From Symbiodinium sp. CCMP2592 (taxonomy: Eukaryota > Sar > Dinophyceae > Suessiales > Symbiodiniaceae), in the NCBI GenBank assembly GCA_905221615.1, contig CAJNDT010001305.1, positions 1-64,000 on the forward strand: a DNA stretch of 64,000 nucleotides, in the 5' to 3' direction. Shown piece after piece: positions 9,963 through 18,359 of the stretch; positions within the stretch are counted from its first letter, which is position 1, and each line of letters starts with the position of its first letter. The notes under the pieces are model-generated. The model searched no databases, was not told the origin of the DNA, and saw only the letters and a list, made by a program, of their open reading frames with translations. The translations under genes were made by a program, and so were the position numbers.

Positions 9963-10284
9963 AGAGGCTGTGTTCTTGAAAAGGGTTCGGGGAGAGCCTG
10001 CTGAGTTTACAGACTGCAGGTGGAAGCAGTGCATTGTGAACAGTTCATGAGCTTGCTGCGGGTGGAATGCAGCAGAATGATAGAGTGATGCCGGTGGAAG
10101 TGCATCACCATGAATCGGAATTCCTTGCCCGGTGGAAGGCACTCGAGCTTCAGTCATGCAATTGGATGAACATGCATGGTAGATGTCAACTGAGCTTGCG
10201 TGTGCAGAGGCTTTGAGAACGGCTTAAGTTATCCTGCGTTGCACTGCTCATAAGTCCGGTGTTGAGTCCAGGAACAAGTCCAGC

Positions 10285-11634
10285 ATGGCCGCACCTCCGC
10301 CGACTGAGTTGCCGGCGGGAACCTCCGAGGCAGCTGCTCTGTATTTCTTGGATAAAGAGGTCAGCTCCGATTTGGTGCACATCTTTCAAGAATGTGGTGT
10401 ACCATTGGGGTTACAGTTTCGGCTGGCGCAGAACTTCAAGAATGTGAAGCGTTTTTCGACTTATGCTGACACTCGTGCTGACGTGAGAGTTGCATTAAAG
10501 GATGATCACTTGCTGGAGGCAACCAATCAGGCGAGCAGAGCGGCGGTTGCTTCTGTTGTTTCTGCGTGGGAGACTTCCAAGGATTATGCCAGCAAGGAGT
10601 CCGAGCTAAGAGCTGAGGCACGCATGCTGGGAGTGAGTCGGCCAGTCACTCAGACGGAGAAACAGGCGATGCGCATTGCATTCGAGACTGCACATGGCAC
10701 CTTAGAGGAGGCGTTTGAACCTTCAGATGATTACATTTCAGCAAAATTAGAAGAGATCGAGAACGGGGAGGTTTCTGCAAGTGCTTTGTCAGAAGTGACA
10801 TCGAGGAAGCGGGTCAGAACAATGGGCATCCAAACGACAGTGGACACTGGGGGCCACGTGCGGATCGTGAAGCAGAAGAACAAAGGGGCCATGCCTCAGC
10901 ATACTGAGGAGTTGCGCACAGTCCTTCGTGTCGAAGGGAACATGTGGACTATGTTGGCTTCGAAGTTCAAGAACAAACCATTCTTTGCTAACATGACGCC
11001 TGAGGTTTGGCTGAGTTATGTGAACTTTCTCTTGGGGGAGAAGGTCTATCTCATGCAGGTTCCTGCCGGTGGCAAGGGTGGCAAGCTGGATCAGGCTCCG
11101 CTACGGCCGCCTTGGGTTGTTATTCTCAATTTTGAGTTTGAGCTTCGCAAGGAGGCCATCAAGCGAGCATACCGTGACTCGCGGCCCTTGCGGGATACCT
11201 TGAGGGAGGTGGTAGATGATGCCCAGATTAAGGAGCAGTACTTCACTTCGCCGATCGCGTTGCAGAACCGGGGAAAACGAGCAAACGAGTCATGGGAGCC
11301 GTGGGAAGCCGAGGGTTACAATAAATGGAATCGCCATGCTTGGAAAGGTGGATGGAAGGGAAAGGATGGACATCGCGGTGAGAAGGGGAAGAAAGGAAAG
11401 GAAGGTAACCAGAAAGGGAAGGAAGGAAAGGAAGGAAAAGGGAAGCAGCAGAGCATCACCACTTCGCGGACCCCGGATGGCAGGTTCATATGTTTCGCAT
11501 ACTCTGGCCCAGGTTGCGACGGCAATTGCGGCATGGTGCATTGTTGCATGGTGAAAGGGTGCTTGGGCTCGCATCCTACATGGAAGCATTGGCAGCTTCA
11601 TCACGATGGCAAGACGACGGACACGAAAAGCTGA
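10285..11634 (+). CDS. Gag-like protein with C-terminal Cys/His zinc cluster
   Basis: 449 codons from an ATG (MAAPPPTELPAG). The N-terminal ~300 residues are mostly helical with no recognised family. The C-terminus has a Lys/Gly-rich basic tract (GEKGKKGKEGNQKGKEGKEG) and then a compact Cys/His cluster at about 400-435 with spacing C-x7-C-x3-C-x4-H, then CC, C and HP. Basic tail plus zinc cluster is the usual gag nucleocapsid layout, so I infer an RNA-binding structural protein. It lies between the YR gene and the methyltransferase-like frame, and its stop is only 16 bases upstream of the next open frame's ATG. The frame is intact. Confidence 0.6.
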   Translation: MAAPPPTELPAGTSEAAALYFLDKEVSSDLVHIFQECGVPLGLQFRLAQNFKNVKRFSTYADTRADVRVALKDDHLLEATNQASRAAVASVVSAWETSKDYASKESELRAEARMLGVSRPVTQTEKQAMRIAFETAHGTLEEAFEPSDDYISAKLEEIENGEVSASALSEVTSRKRVRTMGIQTTVDTGGHVRIVKQKNKGAMPQHTEELRTVLRVEGNMWTMLASKFKNKPFFANMTPEVWLSYVNFLLGEKVYLMQVPAGGKGGKLDQAPLRPPWVVILNFEFELRKEAIKRAYRDSRPLRDTLREVVDDAQIKEQYFTSPIALQNRGKRANESWEPWEAEGYNKWNRHAWKGGWKGKDGHRGEKGKKGKEGNQKGKEGKEGKGKQQSITTSRTPDGRFICFAYSGPGCDGNCGMVHCCMVKGCLGSHPTWKHWQLHHDGKTTDTKS

Positions 11635-11649
11635 CTGAGCGTCCTGCTC

Positions 11650-12774
11650 ATGACTACGGATTTTACAGTGGGTGCCTCTTTGCATGCGTGTTTGAAGAAT
11701 TTAGCTGAACGCACGGGATGCGATATTAGTGTCGATTATGCAGACTCAGATGGCAGCCTTCTGGATTGGTCTAAGACCTCAACCTGGGAAGCTGTGGTAC
11801 AGCAGGCACGCCATCGTGCTTGGGATGTGTGTTTAATGATTCCGCCTAGCAGCACTTACAGCCGCGCGAGGCATCGACATGACGGGCGACGGAGTGGACC
11901 CAAACCCTTGCGTGCCCGAAATTTTCCCGATGGATTCCCATGGCTTGCTAAGCAACAGATGGCTGCCGTTGAGCATGAGAATTTCTTGATTTCACGTTGT
12001 GTGCATTTGGCCACCGTGTTGGGGGAGCTTCAGATTGGGTGGCTGCTGTTGCATCCCGAGGACCTAGGCGTGCTTGAGAACGAGGACTTTCCCGCTAGCA
12101 TTTGGCAGCGGCATGAGATTAAATCTACTTTAGCAGACATGCCCGGCACAAGGACTTGGGCAGTTCATATGTGCAGTTATGGGGCGGAGGCGGCGCATCC
12201 GACCCGGGCAATCACAAACCTGCGAACAGGACCAGCGGCCATGCCTTGGCCCATACTTGACGATCGGGGCCACTACACTGGACCCCTTGCGCGCTGTGGG
12301 CATTTGCATCCGTCTGCAGCAGGGCGCCACGAAACTGCGTGGGCCACCAACTCTAGTTTTCCGCTTGCATTTCTGGAGTTGCTGGCCGAGCTTGCCCATG
12401 AACGTGCAGCCACAGGGCGAGCGACTGATTCATCCTTTCAAGGGGCCGAGGATTTCGCCTGGTCCTTGATGCAGAGATCCCAACCATTGCATAAGCATGA
12501 TTGCGAGGCTTTAGCTAGGCTGCTGCCCTTCGAGACACCGCATCCGGCGGCAACTGGGGGAAGGCCTGCCACAGGCCGGGCATTCTTCGCAGGTGCGTTT
12601 TCCAGCGTCAGAGCTGCACCGCATTTCCGAATTCTGTCAAGTGTTACGCTTCCTTCTTGCGAAATACATTCCCAGGGAAGGTTTTCAGCTCGCTGGCAAT
12701 CTTCGACAACGTGGCAGCTGCCATGCACAAAGACACCAGAAATGCACCGTTCCCGAACCTGCTGGTGGCCCTAA
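11650..12774 (+). CDS. C5-methyltransferase-like domain of the YR element (catalytic Cys replaced)
   Basis: The open frame runs 374 codons; the homologous part is about residues 1-310. I see a Rossmann-like layout: an N-terminal SAM-site-like helix (VGASLHACLKNLAERTG), an acidic strand end (ISVDYADSDG), then WDVCLMIPPSSTYSRARH followed by GPKPLRARNFPDGFPWL, then WLLLHPEDLG and PASIWQ, and VHMCSYGAEAAHPTRAITNL. This resembles the C5-cytosine methyltransferase motif IV/VI arrangement (PPC-x-x-[ST]-[YF]-S, then E[NH]P). In this copy the residue after PP is Ser instead of the catalytic Cys, and HP stands where ENP/EHP would be, so base methylation is doubtful. After about 12590 the frame appears to shift toward the next domain. 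An adenine-MTase relationship (DPPY motif) is a weaker alternative. Confidence 0.6.
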   Translation: MTTDFTVGASLHACLKNLAERTGCDISVDYADSDGSLLDWSKTSTWEAVVQQARHRAWDVCLMIPPSSTYSRARHRHDGRRSGPKPLRARNFPDGFPWLAKQQMAAVEHENFLISRCVHLATVLGELQIGWLLLHPEDLGVLENEDFPASIWQRHEIKSTLADMPGTRTWAVHMCSYGAEAAHPTRAITNLRTGPAAMPWPILDDRGHYTGPLARCGHLHPSAAGRHETAWATNSSFPLAFLELLAELAHERAATGRATDSSFQGAEDFAWSLMQRSQPLHKHDCEALARLLPFETPHPAATGGRPATGRAFFAGAFSSVRAAPHFRILSSVTLPSCEIHSQGRFSARWQSSTTWQLPCTKTPEMHRSRTCWWP

Positions 12775-13030
12775 CGGAATTCCAGCAGGGTCACGTGTGG
12801 TGCGAGTCCTCCACCGGCACGGTGCATCGTTCAGTTCGGGGAGTTGATCGCCCAGGCAACCTCCTGCCTGTTGCCGACTCACCGCAGATTTTGATGGCGC
12901 ATGAAGTCTTCCACCAGACAGAACCTTGGACGGGCGATCGCTTACTGCTTGTAGGCTTCACAGTGCAGCGCACTGCCAACTTGTCCACAGACCAGCAAGC
13001 AATTCTTCGTGCCTTAGGCTTTGTCTTGCC
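12600..13030 (+). CDS. 2-oxoglutarate/Fe(II) dioxygenase-like domain
   Basis: The frame that ends in RT begins with a segment showing the double-stranded beta-helix iron-binding pattern. It has SSLAIFDNV, then the HxD motif in MHKDTRN (about 12719-12739), NLLVALTEFQQGHVWCES, and a distal His in VFHQTEPWTGDRLLLVGFT (about 12905-12960), with an Arg eleven residues later suited to bind the 2-oxoglutarate carboxylate. The upstream part of the fold (GRAFFAGAF, then ELHRISEFCQVLRFLLAKYIP) sits in the two other frames, so two frameshifts lie within about 60 bases near 12600-12660. Oxidation of nucleic-acid bases or protein is possible; the substrate cannot be read from sequence. The domain directly follows the methyltransferase-like domain and precedes RT, suggesting one polyprotein. 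Confidence 0.6.
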
Positions 13031-15488
13031 TCCGTCCGAAACTCTGAAGCAGGGGGGCGCGGACGATGACAGCAACAAAGCTGACACAAACCTGGACTTC
13101 CCCCGAGAGGATAACACCCCCCATGAGGCAGCCGCTTCTGGGGCCCCGGGCCCAGCTAACACCCCCTTGGGAGGGACCACCCAAGAGGCTTCCAGTAGCA
13201 CCCCGTTGGAGGGGCCCACTCCTTCGGCTCCCGGCGTTGCACCTCCTAATCCCGAACCAAGCTTCCAGGAGAGTGAGGAAGAAGATGATGATGAAAGGGA
13301 TTTTGATCCGGCTACAAGTCGATGTAGGGGACCACCGATAAAGTGTAGGCACACTCGCGAATGGAGGGAGCTGGTCGATGGCTTCGGCCTGTGCTCTCCG
13401 GGCAGATGGAGGCCACTCGCAAGGAATGCAACTGCAAGCTCAGGGGAATGGAATCATGCTGTGGAGCTGCGAGAAATTCTTGTGCAGGCTGTGCGGTCGT
13501 CCCTTCCGGATCTTCGGAAAGCTTCATATCTTCTTGAAGCAGGACGCATGGCATCTTCTCCTTTCAGCAAGGACCTGATTGAGAACATCCGGGCACGCAT
13601 TGCCGAGACCTTGCCAGATCCCGAGCAAGCCTTGTGTCGACCCGAAGGGCAGCCCTTCATGTTGCACATGTTGTCTCAGTCTTTGAAGCTGCTGGGAGAC
13701 CCAGACTATGCAATACTTGATCAAGGCAGTGAATGCTTCGCAGAAGGTGTGCCGCTGGGGTGGGACAAAGCGATCCCCCGCACGCCACAGGTGTTTCCGA
13801 AACGCACCCACTTCAGGAAGCTTGATGAATCCGATTTTGATCCGTCGATGGTGAACTACCGATCGGCCGAGATGAATGCCTCCCAGCTGGAGGAGAAGTT
13901 CCGTGCGGACGAGCAGGCAGGTCTGATGATCTGCACCACTGAAGCGGAAGCTCGCCGGAAATATGGGGAGGACGCAGTGCTCATAGCAGCTATGGGAGCT
14001 GTCACCAAGGCGAACGGTGACGTGCGCCCATTACACGATGGGACCCATGGCATAAACTTGAACAACTCTATTAAAATCCTTGACAAGCTACAAGTTCCGG
14101 GACCTGAAGATCTTCAAGAGGTGGCTTCCCGAGTCAAAGAAAGTAAAGAAGCTCCTTTTACACTTTGTGCCGACATTAGCCAAGCCCACCGGAATGCCAA
14201 AATCAGGGAGTGCGACTGGGCACGGCTAGCGTGTAAATCTTCCAGCACATCACGCGTCTTGTGGCTTAATAAGGTAGGAACTTTCGGGGTCAGCTCAGCG
14301 GCCTACTACTGGACCAGATTGTTCGCCACTGTAGGGAGGTGGACTTTCCGTGTGCTGCACCACGACAAGTTCTACATGCTTATTTATGTCGATGACCTTC
14401 ATGTGGTGGTGTACGGTGCCGAGAAATTTGAAACCTTATGGGTCCTGTTCTTGGCGATGGAAGTTTTGGGGACACCCTTCTCGTTCCACAAGTTTAAAGG
14501 GGGCGTCAGTGTGGACTACATTGGCTACCACATCAGCTACTACGAGTGGGCAGCCGGCATCTCTGAGAAACGAGCCAACTGGATTATCGAATGGATCAAC
14601 CGTGTCGAGTCATCGAATTGGGTGGTCACCGGACGGGCGCTTACGGAGTTCACGGGACGCCTGTGCTTCGTGACACGGCTGTTAACTTGGTTGAAGCCAT
14701 TTCTTGCACCGCTATATGCTTGGAACAACGTGCTGAACCGGAGCACGGCTGCCCAGGTCCCTGAGATGGTGATCCATGTCCTTCGGTTCTTCAGGTGGCA
14801 GTTCTTGAATGGGGCCCGTCTTGATGCCGTGCACATGTGCTGGCCGTCGTGCGAGCGCCAGGCCTTCAGGACCGATGCCAAATGTGAATCTGGACGGATC
14901 GTGCTAGGGGGATGGTCACTTGATCATGGCATGGACACGCGTCGGGCACCTTGGTTTGCGCTGGAAATCTTTCCAGCGGATTTTCCGGCACTCTTCAAGG
15001 AAGATGGATCTTCTGAATGGGCATCTACGGCTGCGGAGTTGCTGGCATCTTATGCCGGCTTGGTTGCTTTCAAACATCTTGAGACTTCAGGTGGCCGAGA
15101 CTCGCTTCGCTTGCAGGTTCATGCTGGCACGGACAACTCTGCTACCCCAGCAGTGTTGGCTAAGGGCATCAGCAACAAGTGGCCAGTGCAGGGCCTGCAT
15201 ATGCAATTGTCATTGTCTTTGAGGAACGCCAACAAGTTGTGCCGGCTGTCTTGGCGCCCACGGGAGGAGAACCAGGATGCAGATGACCTGACGAATCTTC
15301 GTACTAGCAACTTTGATCAGGCCTTGCGGGTTCCCTTGTCATTGTCTGACCTCCCGCTGGACTTGTTCAACATGCTTCGGGAGGCCCATACCGATTTCTT
15401 GTCAGAGAAGGCGAGGCTCGCAGGTGTAAAGGCATTTGAACCGAAAGTGACGAAGAGACAGAAGTTACTTGACAAAACCGAATGGTGA
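12657..15488 (+). CDS. DIRS-type reverse transcriptase and RNase H (dioxygenase-like N-terminus)
   Basis: 943 open codons. Residues 1-110 carry most of the dioxygenase-like domain, 115-220 a Pro/acidic linker and about 390-700 the RT. The RT has VRPLHDGTHGINLN, first catalytic Asp in TLCADISQAHRNAKI and the second pair in LIYVDDLHVV (about 14380-14400), followed by IGYHISY. RNase H follows with four likely metal ligands: Asp in FRTDAKC, Glu in STAAELLAS, Asp in AGTDNSATP and Asp in NQDADDLTN. The RNase H pattern (TDNxA... and NxxADxL-like) is that of DIRS-order elements, not copia. It would copy element RNA into cDNA. The frame is intact to the stop at 15488, just before repeat B1. The listed 5' end is not a real start: the frame is open upstream and the first residue is a Leu codon. 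Confidence 0.8.
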   Translation: MRNTFPGKVFSSLAIFDNVAAAMHKDTRNAPFPNLLVALTEFQQGHVWCESSTGTVHRSVRGVDRPGNLLPVADSPQILMAHEVFHQTEPWTGDRLLLVGFTVQRTANLSTDQQAILRALGFVLPPSETLKQGGADDDSNKADTNLDFPREDNTPHEAAASGAPGPANTPLGGTTQEASSSTPLEGPTPSAPGVAPPNPEPSFQESEEEDDDERDFDPATSRCRGPPIKCRHTREWRELVDGFGLCSPGRWRPLARNATASSGEWNHAVELREILVQAVRSSLPDLRKASYLLEAGRMASSPFSKDLIENIRARIAETLPDPEQALCRPEGQPFMLHMLSQSLKLLGDPDYAILDQGSECFAEGVPLGWDKAIPRTPQVFPKRTHFRKLDESDFDPSMVNYRSAEMNASQLEEKFRADEQAGLMICTTEAEARRKYGEDAVLIAAMGAVTKANGDVRPLHDGTHGINLNNSIKILDKLQVPGPEDLQEVASRVKESKEAPFTLCADISQAHRNAKIRECDWARLACKSSSTSRVLWLNKVGTFGVSSAAYYWTRLFATVGRWTFRVLHHDKFYMLIYVDDLHVVVYGAEKFETLWVLFLAMEVLGTPFSFHKFKGGVSVDYIGYHISYYEWAAGISEKRANWIIEWINRVESSNWVVTGRALTEFTGRLCFVTRLLTWLKPFLAPLYAWNNVLNRSTAAQVPEMVIHVLRFFRWQFLNGARLDAVHMCWPSCERQAFRTDAKCESGRIVLGGWSLDHGMDTRRAPWFALEIFPADFPALFKEDGSSEWASTAAELLASYAGLVAFKHLETSGGRDSLRLQVHAGTDNSATPAVLAKGISNKWPVQGLHMQLSLSLRNANKLCRLSWRPREENQDADDLTNLRTSNFDQALRVPLSLSDLPLDLFNMLREAHTDFLSEKARLAGVKAFEPKVTKRQKLLDKTEW

Positions 15489-15522
15489 GGCTGTCGGCTT
15501 CTCTCACGGCCGGTCTCAAGTT

Positions 15523-15787
15523 GGGGAGCTGTTGCCGGTTGTTCGATCAGCCGGTTGCCGTAAGTGCAATGCATTCTCCTTGAAGCCCGTAGGCTGTGCA
15601 GACCGAATCCGGAGAGTCCCGACACACGTCGCAAAAATGAAGACCAGTCCCAGTGAGTGCGCATTCAGTTTGAACATGTTTGGAATGTTGCGAACTTGTT
15701 TTACCTTGTACCTTAACCTTGCCAGTGAACCCTGAAACCCCTTGCCACCCTAGAGCCGTAGCCTTCTTGGTTCAAACAGCGGGACAA
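15523..15787 (+). repeat. Split direct repeat B1
   Basis: 265 bp, same as B2 (16118-16382) except one base (AGTCCCAGTG versus AGTCCGAGTG). It abuts A2 directly. It ends GGGACAA and contains a spliced-leader-like 21-mer. Confidence 0.9.
15756..15776 (+). other. Spliced-leader-like motif inside repeat B1
   Basis: CCGTAGCC then TTGG then TCAA aligns without gaps to the dinoflagellate spliced leader core at 17 of 21 positions by my count. Its copy in B2 is at 16351-16371. Confidence 0.4.
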
Positions 15788-15991
15788 ACCGTTTGGGTTC
15801 CCCAAAAGGATTGTCTCGTGGTTTGAGCCGGGAGGGTGGGCCGGGGGAAAAGTGAAAAACTTTGCGTCAGGCTTCGCGCCGCTTGGAAAGTACTTTGGTA
15901 ATTTCGTAGATTGCAATGCCATGAGTTCCTCTTGCTTGTCTGCACTAACTGCGTTTTGCTTGAGCTCAGGTCAACTGTACGAATGTCGTTG
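15788..15991 (+). repeat. Split direct repeat A2
   Basis: Second copy of repeat A, contiguous with B1. A further 126 bp (15992-16117) unique to this place separates it from B2. Confidence 0.9.
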
Positions 15992-16117
15992 CCACTTTGG
16001 CACGAGGAAAAATTTTGTGTCCCACCCACGCCGCCCTTGAATGCCGAAGGCATCACTTGTGTTTCAAGTGTCACTCTTGCATGCCAACGTCTGCTATGTG
16101 CTTGTATCGCACGGAAG

Positions 16118-16382
16118 GGGGAGCTGTTGCCGGTTGTTCGATCAGCCGGTTGCCGTAAGTGCAATGCATTCTCCTTGAAGCCCGTAGGCTGTGCAGACCG
16201 AATCCGGAGAGTCCCGACACACGTCGCAAAAATGAAGACCAGTCCGAGTGAGTGCGCATTCAGTTTGAACATGTTTGGAATGTTGCGAACTTGTTTTACC
16301 TTGTACCTTAACCTTGCCAGTGAACCCTGAAACCCCTTGCCACCCTAGAGCCGTAGCCTTCTTGGTTCAAACAGCGGGACAA
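16118..16382 (+). repeat. Split direct repeat B2 (right terminus)
   Basis: Second copy of repeat B; its last bases GGGACAA end exactly where the host copia frame resumes (CGGTCTGTGTTAC). Confidence 0.9.
16351..16371 (+). other. Spliced-leader-like motif inside repeat B2
   Basis: Same 21-base motif as in B1, 12 bp from the right border of the element. Confidence 0.4.
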
Positions 16383-17160
16383 CGGTCTGTGTTACACGGG
16401 ATACAGTGCCGGGAACCAGCTTGAAGGCGCACCCGATGCCTCGGATAGGGATAAGCTCACCTGCCTTGTCGGTCATTGTTCGCACACCGGAAGCATCTTT
16501 GCACTTCCTCTCCCGGACAAGTCTGGGAACAGCATGCGATCAGCAGCCTGCGAGCTCGTCAGGTTTTGCCAGCTCCTCGGCCATACCGAGGTCGAGTTAA
16601 TGTGCGATCAGGAGCCAAGCATGTTGCAGCTCCAAGGCTTAGTTCTGGCAGCAAGGAAGCGCCTCGGCTTCCGCACTCGCATCCGCAATCCAGGCATTGA
16701 TGAGCACCAGCAGAATGGCAATGCCGAGAAGCCGAGAAGAGCATAGATGTGATTCGCAATCTTGCAAACGTGTTGCTGTCGCAAGCCCGGTCCAAATTTG
16801 ACCTCGCATTGCCGGTACAGCACCCGCTCTTTGCGTGGGCCTGGGTGCAGGCCAGCTGGTTGTACAACCGGTTTCATGTCAAGTCCGGGTTGACTGCTCA
16901 TGAGCGTGCTCTGGATGCCGCTACAATGGTCGCCTCCTTCCCTTCGCAGAGCCGTGCTGGGCGTACGTACGCCCGAGCCAGAAAGGCTCCCCACGCTGGA
17001 CCATGTCGATCTTCTTGACGAAGAGCAGTGTGAATGACATGTTTGTGGTGGCAACTCCTCGAGGCGTGCAGCTCGCCCGATCAGTCCGCCGGACGGGCCA
17101 ACCATGGGCCTCCGAGCAAGCTCTGGCTGAAGCCATCAAGGGCGTGCCATGGGACTATAC
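16383..17160 (+). pseudogene. Copia-type integrase core, 3' half of the interrupted element
   Basis: The frame restarts in phase with the host frame cut at 7632. The strand that normally carries the first catalytic Asp reads ISF-GLCYTGYS here, so Gly/Leu replace the usual Asp-Phe. The second Asp is present in LMCDQEPSM. The third acidic position (NGNAEK) is followed at once by a frameshift caused by an 8-bp duplication of GCCGAGAA (about 16722-16737). Integrase homology then resumes in another frame (VIRNLANVLLSQ, WLYNRFHVK), and from 17003 in a third (SVNDMFVVATPRGV, VRRTGQPW). It is clearly inactive. Confidence 0.65.
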
Positions 17161-18351
17161 CACCTTGGGACCATTGGCACGAAAATGATTCCTCAGGCTA
17201 AGCTGCGTGCTCCCAAAGCCGTGCCACTGCCAGATGTGCCGTTGAATGTCATGCCACCGGCAGGACTTCCAGTGCGAGAGCAACTTGCTTCAGCTTCTCC
17301 TGCCGTTCCAGCAGTGCTGCCCGCGCAGGCTGAGGAGAGTGAAGTTCCAGCAGTGATGCCTCCGAGCGTCGCAACCGCGGCCCCTTCTAGCCGCCCGACT
17401 TTGCTTCTCGATCGTGGCGACCGCCGCCCTGTTGCTGCATCGCCCATGGAAATCGCGGGAACTGACTCGCCTGTCACTCCAGGAACATCCATCGATTACT
17501 CTCCGTCCCCAGCTTCTCTCCCGGACGGTCGTGTCCCGGATGATACTTTGCTTCAGGATTTGAGATCCCGGCCAGGCGGGGATGAACCGTCTTCTGCAGT
17601 ACCGCCGGAGCCTAAGCGGCCTCGCCTTCTCCGGAGTGTTATGATCAGGTCAGCCCGCAGCAGCAACGCAGAGGAACTCCATCATGCAGATGAAACATTG
17701 GAGTTGCAGTTTGATGCTGAAGTTTCAGAAAGTTTGCAGATGTATGAAGATGAGTTGAGCGAGCAGCTGCATGAGCAGGATGAGGATTATGAAGTGACTG
17801 CTGAAGGCATTCCCAAGTGCCTCATCCGCGACCTGTCGGATCACGAGCCCGAGCTAAGTGCCGAAGAGTTGTTTGAGGCCGACAGGCAAGCCTCCCTCTT
17901 TGAAGTTGCCCGCCTTGGCGCCAAGAGCGTCCTTGTGCAGGTTGCAGGGCCGCTGCCAGGCCATCGCACGTTGAGCACCAAGTTCGTTGTGTCATGGCGC
18001 CAGAAATGCATAGGGGGCGAGGAGGTTTGGCTCAGAAGGGCTCGTTTGGTGGCGAGGGAGTTCGCCTTTCTGGATCCCCATCGCGAGGGTCTCTTTAGCC
18101 CTGCCAGCAGCTCCATCGTGACTCGCATCATCCCAGCGCTGTTTATGCAGCAGCGTGCCGCTGGATGGTCCATGATTGCCGTCGACGTTGCAGATGCTTA
18201 CTTGACTTGCAGCCAGGGCGAGCCCACTGTGACTTCTGTGAAGCTTGGGCATCAGACTTTGTGGTTTCGCTTGGACAAGTGTCTCCCGGGCCAGCGTGAT
18301 GGGTCGAGCCGATGGTTCGGTGACTTCTCCGGTTACCTGGCCGAACACTGA
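17149..18351 (+). pseudogene. Copia-type linker and N-terminal RT (RVT_2)
   Basis: The first ~200 residues are a Pro/Ala/Ser-rich linker with acidic patches. RT homology begins near residue 240 with STKFVVSWR and RRARLVAREFA, then LFSPASSS and MIAVDVADAYLTCSQ (first catalytic Asp), and LDKCLPGQRDGSSRW. These are the RVT_2 hallmarks of copia elements, different from the DIRS-type RT inserted between the two halves. The frame is lost at 18351 shortly before the second catalytic motif, which appears in the next frame. Confidence 0.7.
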
Positions 18352-18359
18352 CACAGCCG

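Larger units (their letters stand above)
7633..16382 (+). mobile_element. Tyrosine-recombinase retrotransposon (DIRS order, Ngaro/PAT-like split direct repeats)
   Basis: This 8,750-bp element has complete structural borders. A 204-bp repeat A lies at the left end (7633-7836) and again at 15788-15991. A 265-bp repeat B lies at 15523-15787 and at the right end (16118-16382). The order A1-genes-B1A2-B2 is the split-direct-repeat plan known from PAT and Ngaro elements of the DIRS order. Each repeat pair differs at one position by my reading, so insertion was recent. All genes are on the plus strand: tyrosine recombinase, gag-like protein, methyltransferase-like domain, dioxygenase-like domain, RT and RNase H. 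No target duplication flanks it, as expected for recombinase-mediated integration of a circular intermediate. The recombinase gene comes first, whereas in typical DIRS and Ngaro elements it follows the RT. Confidence 0.85.
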
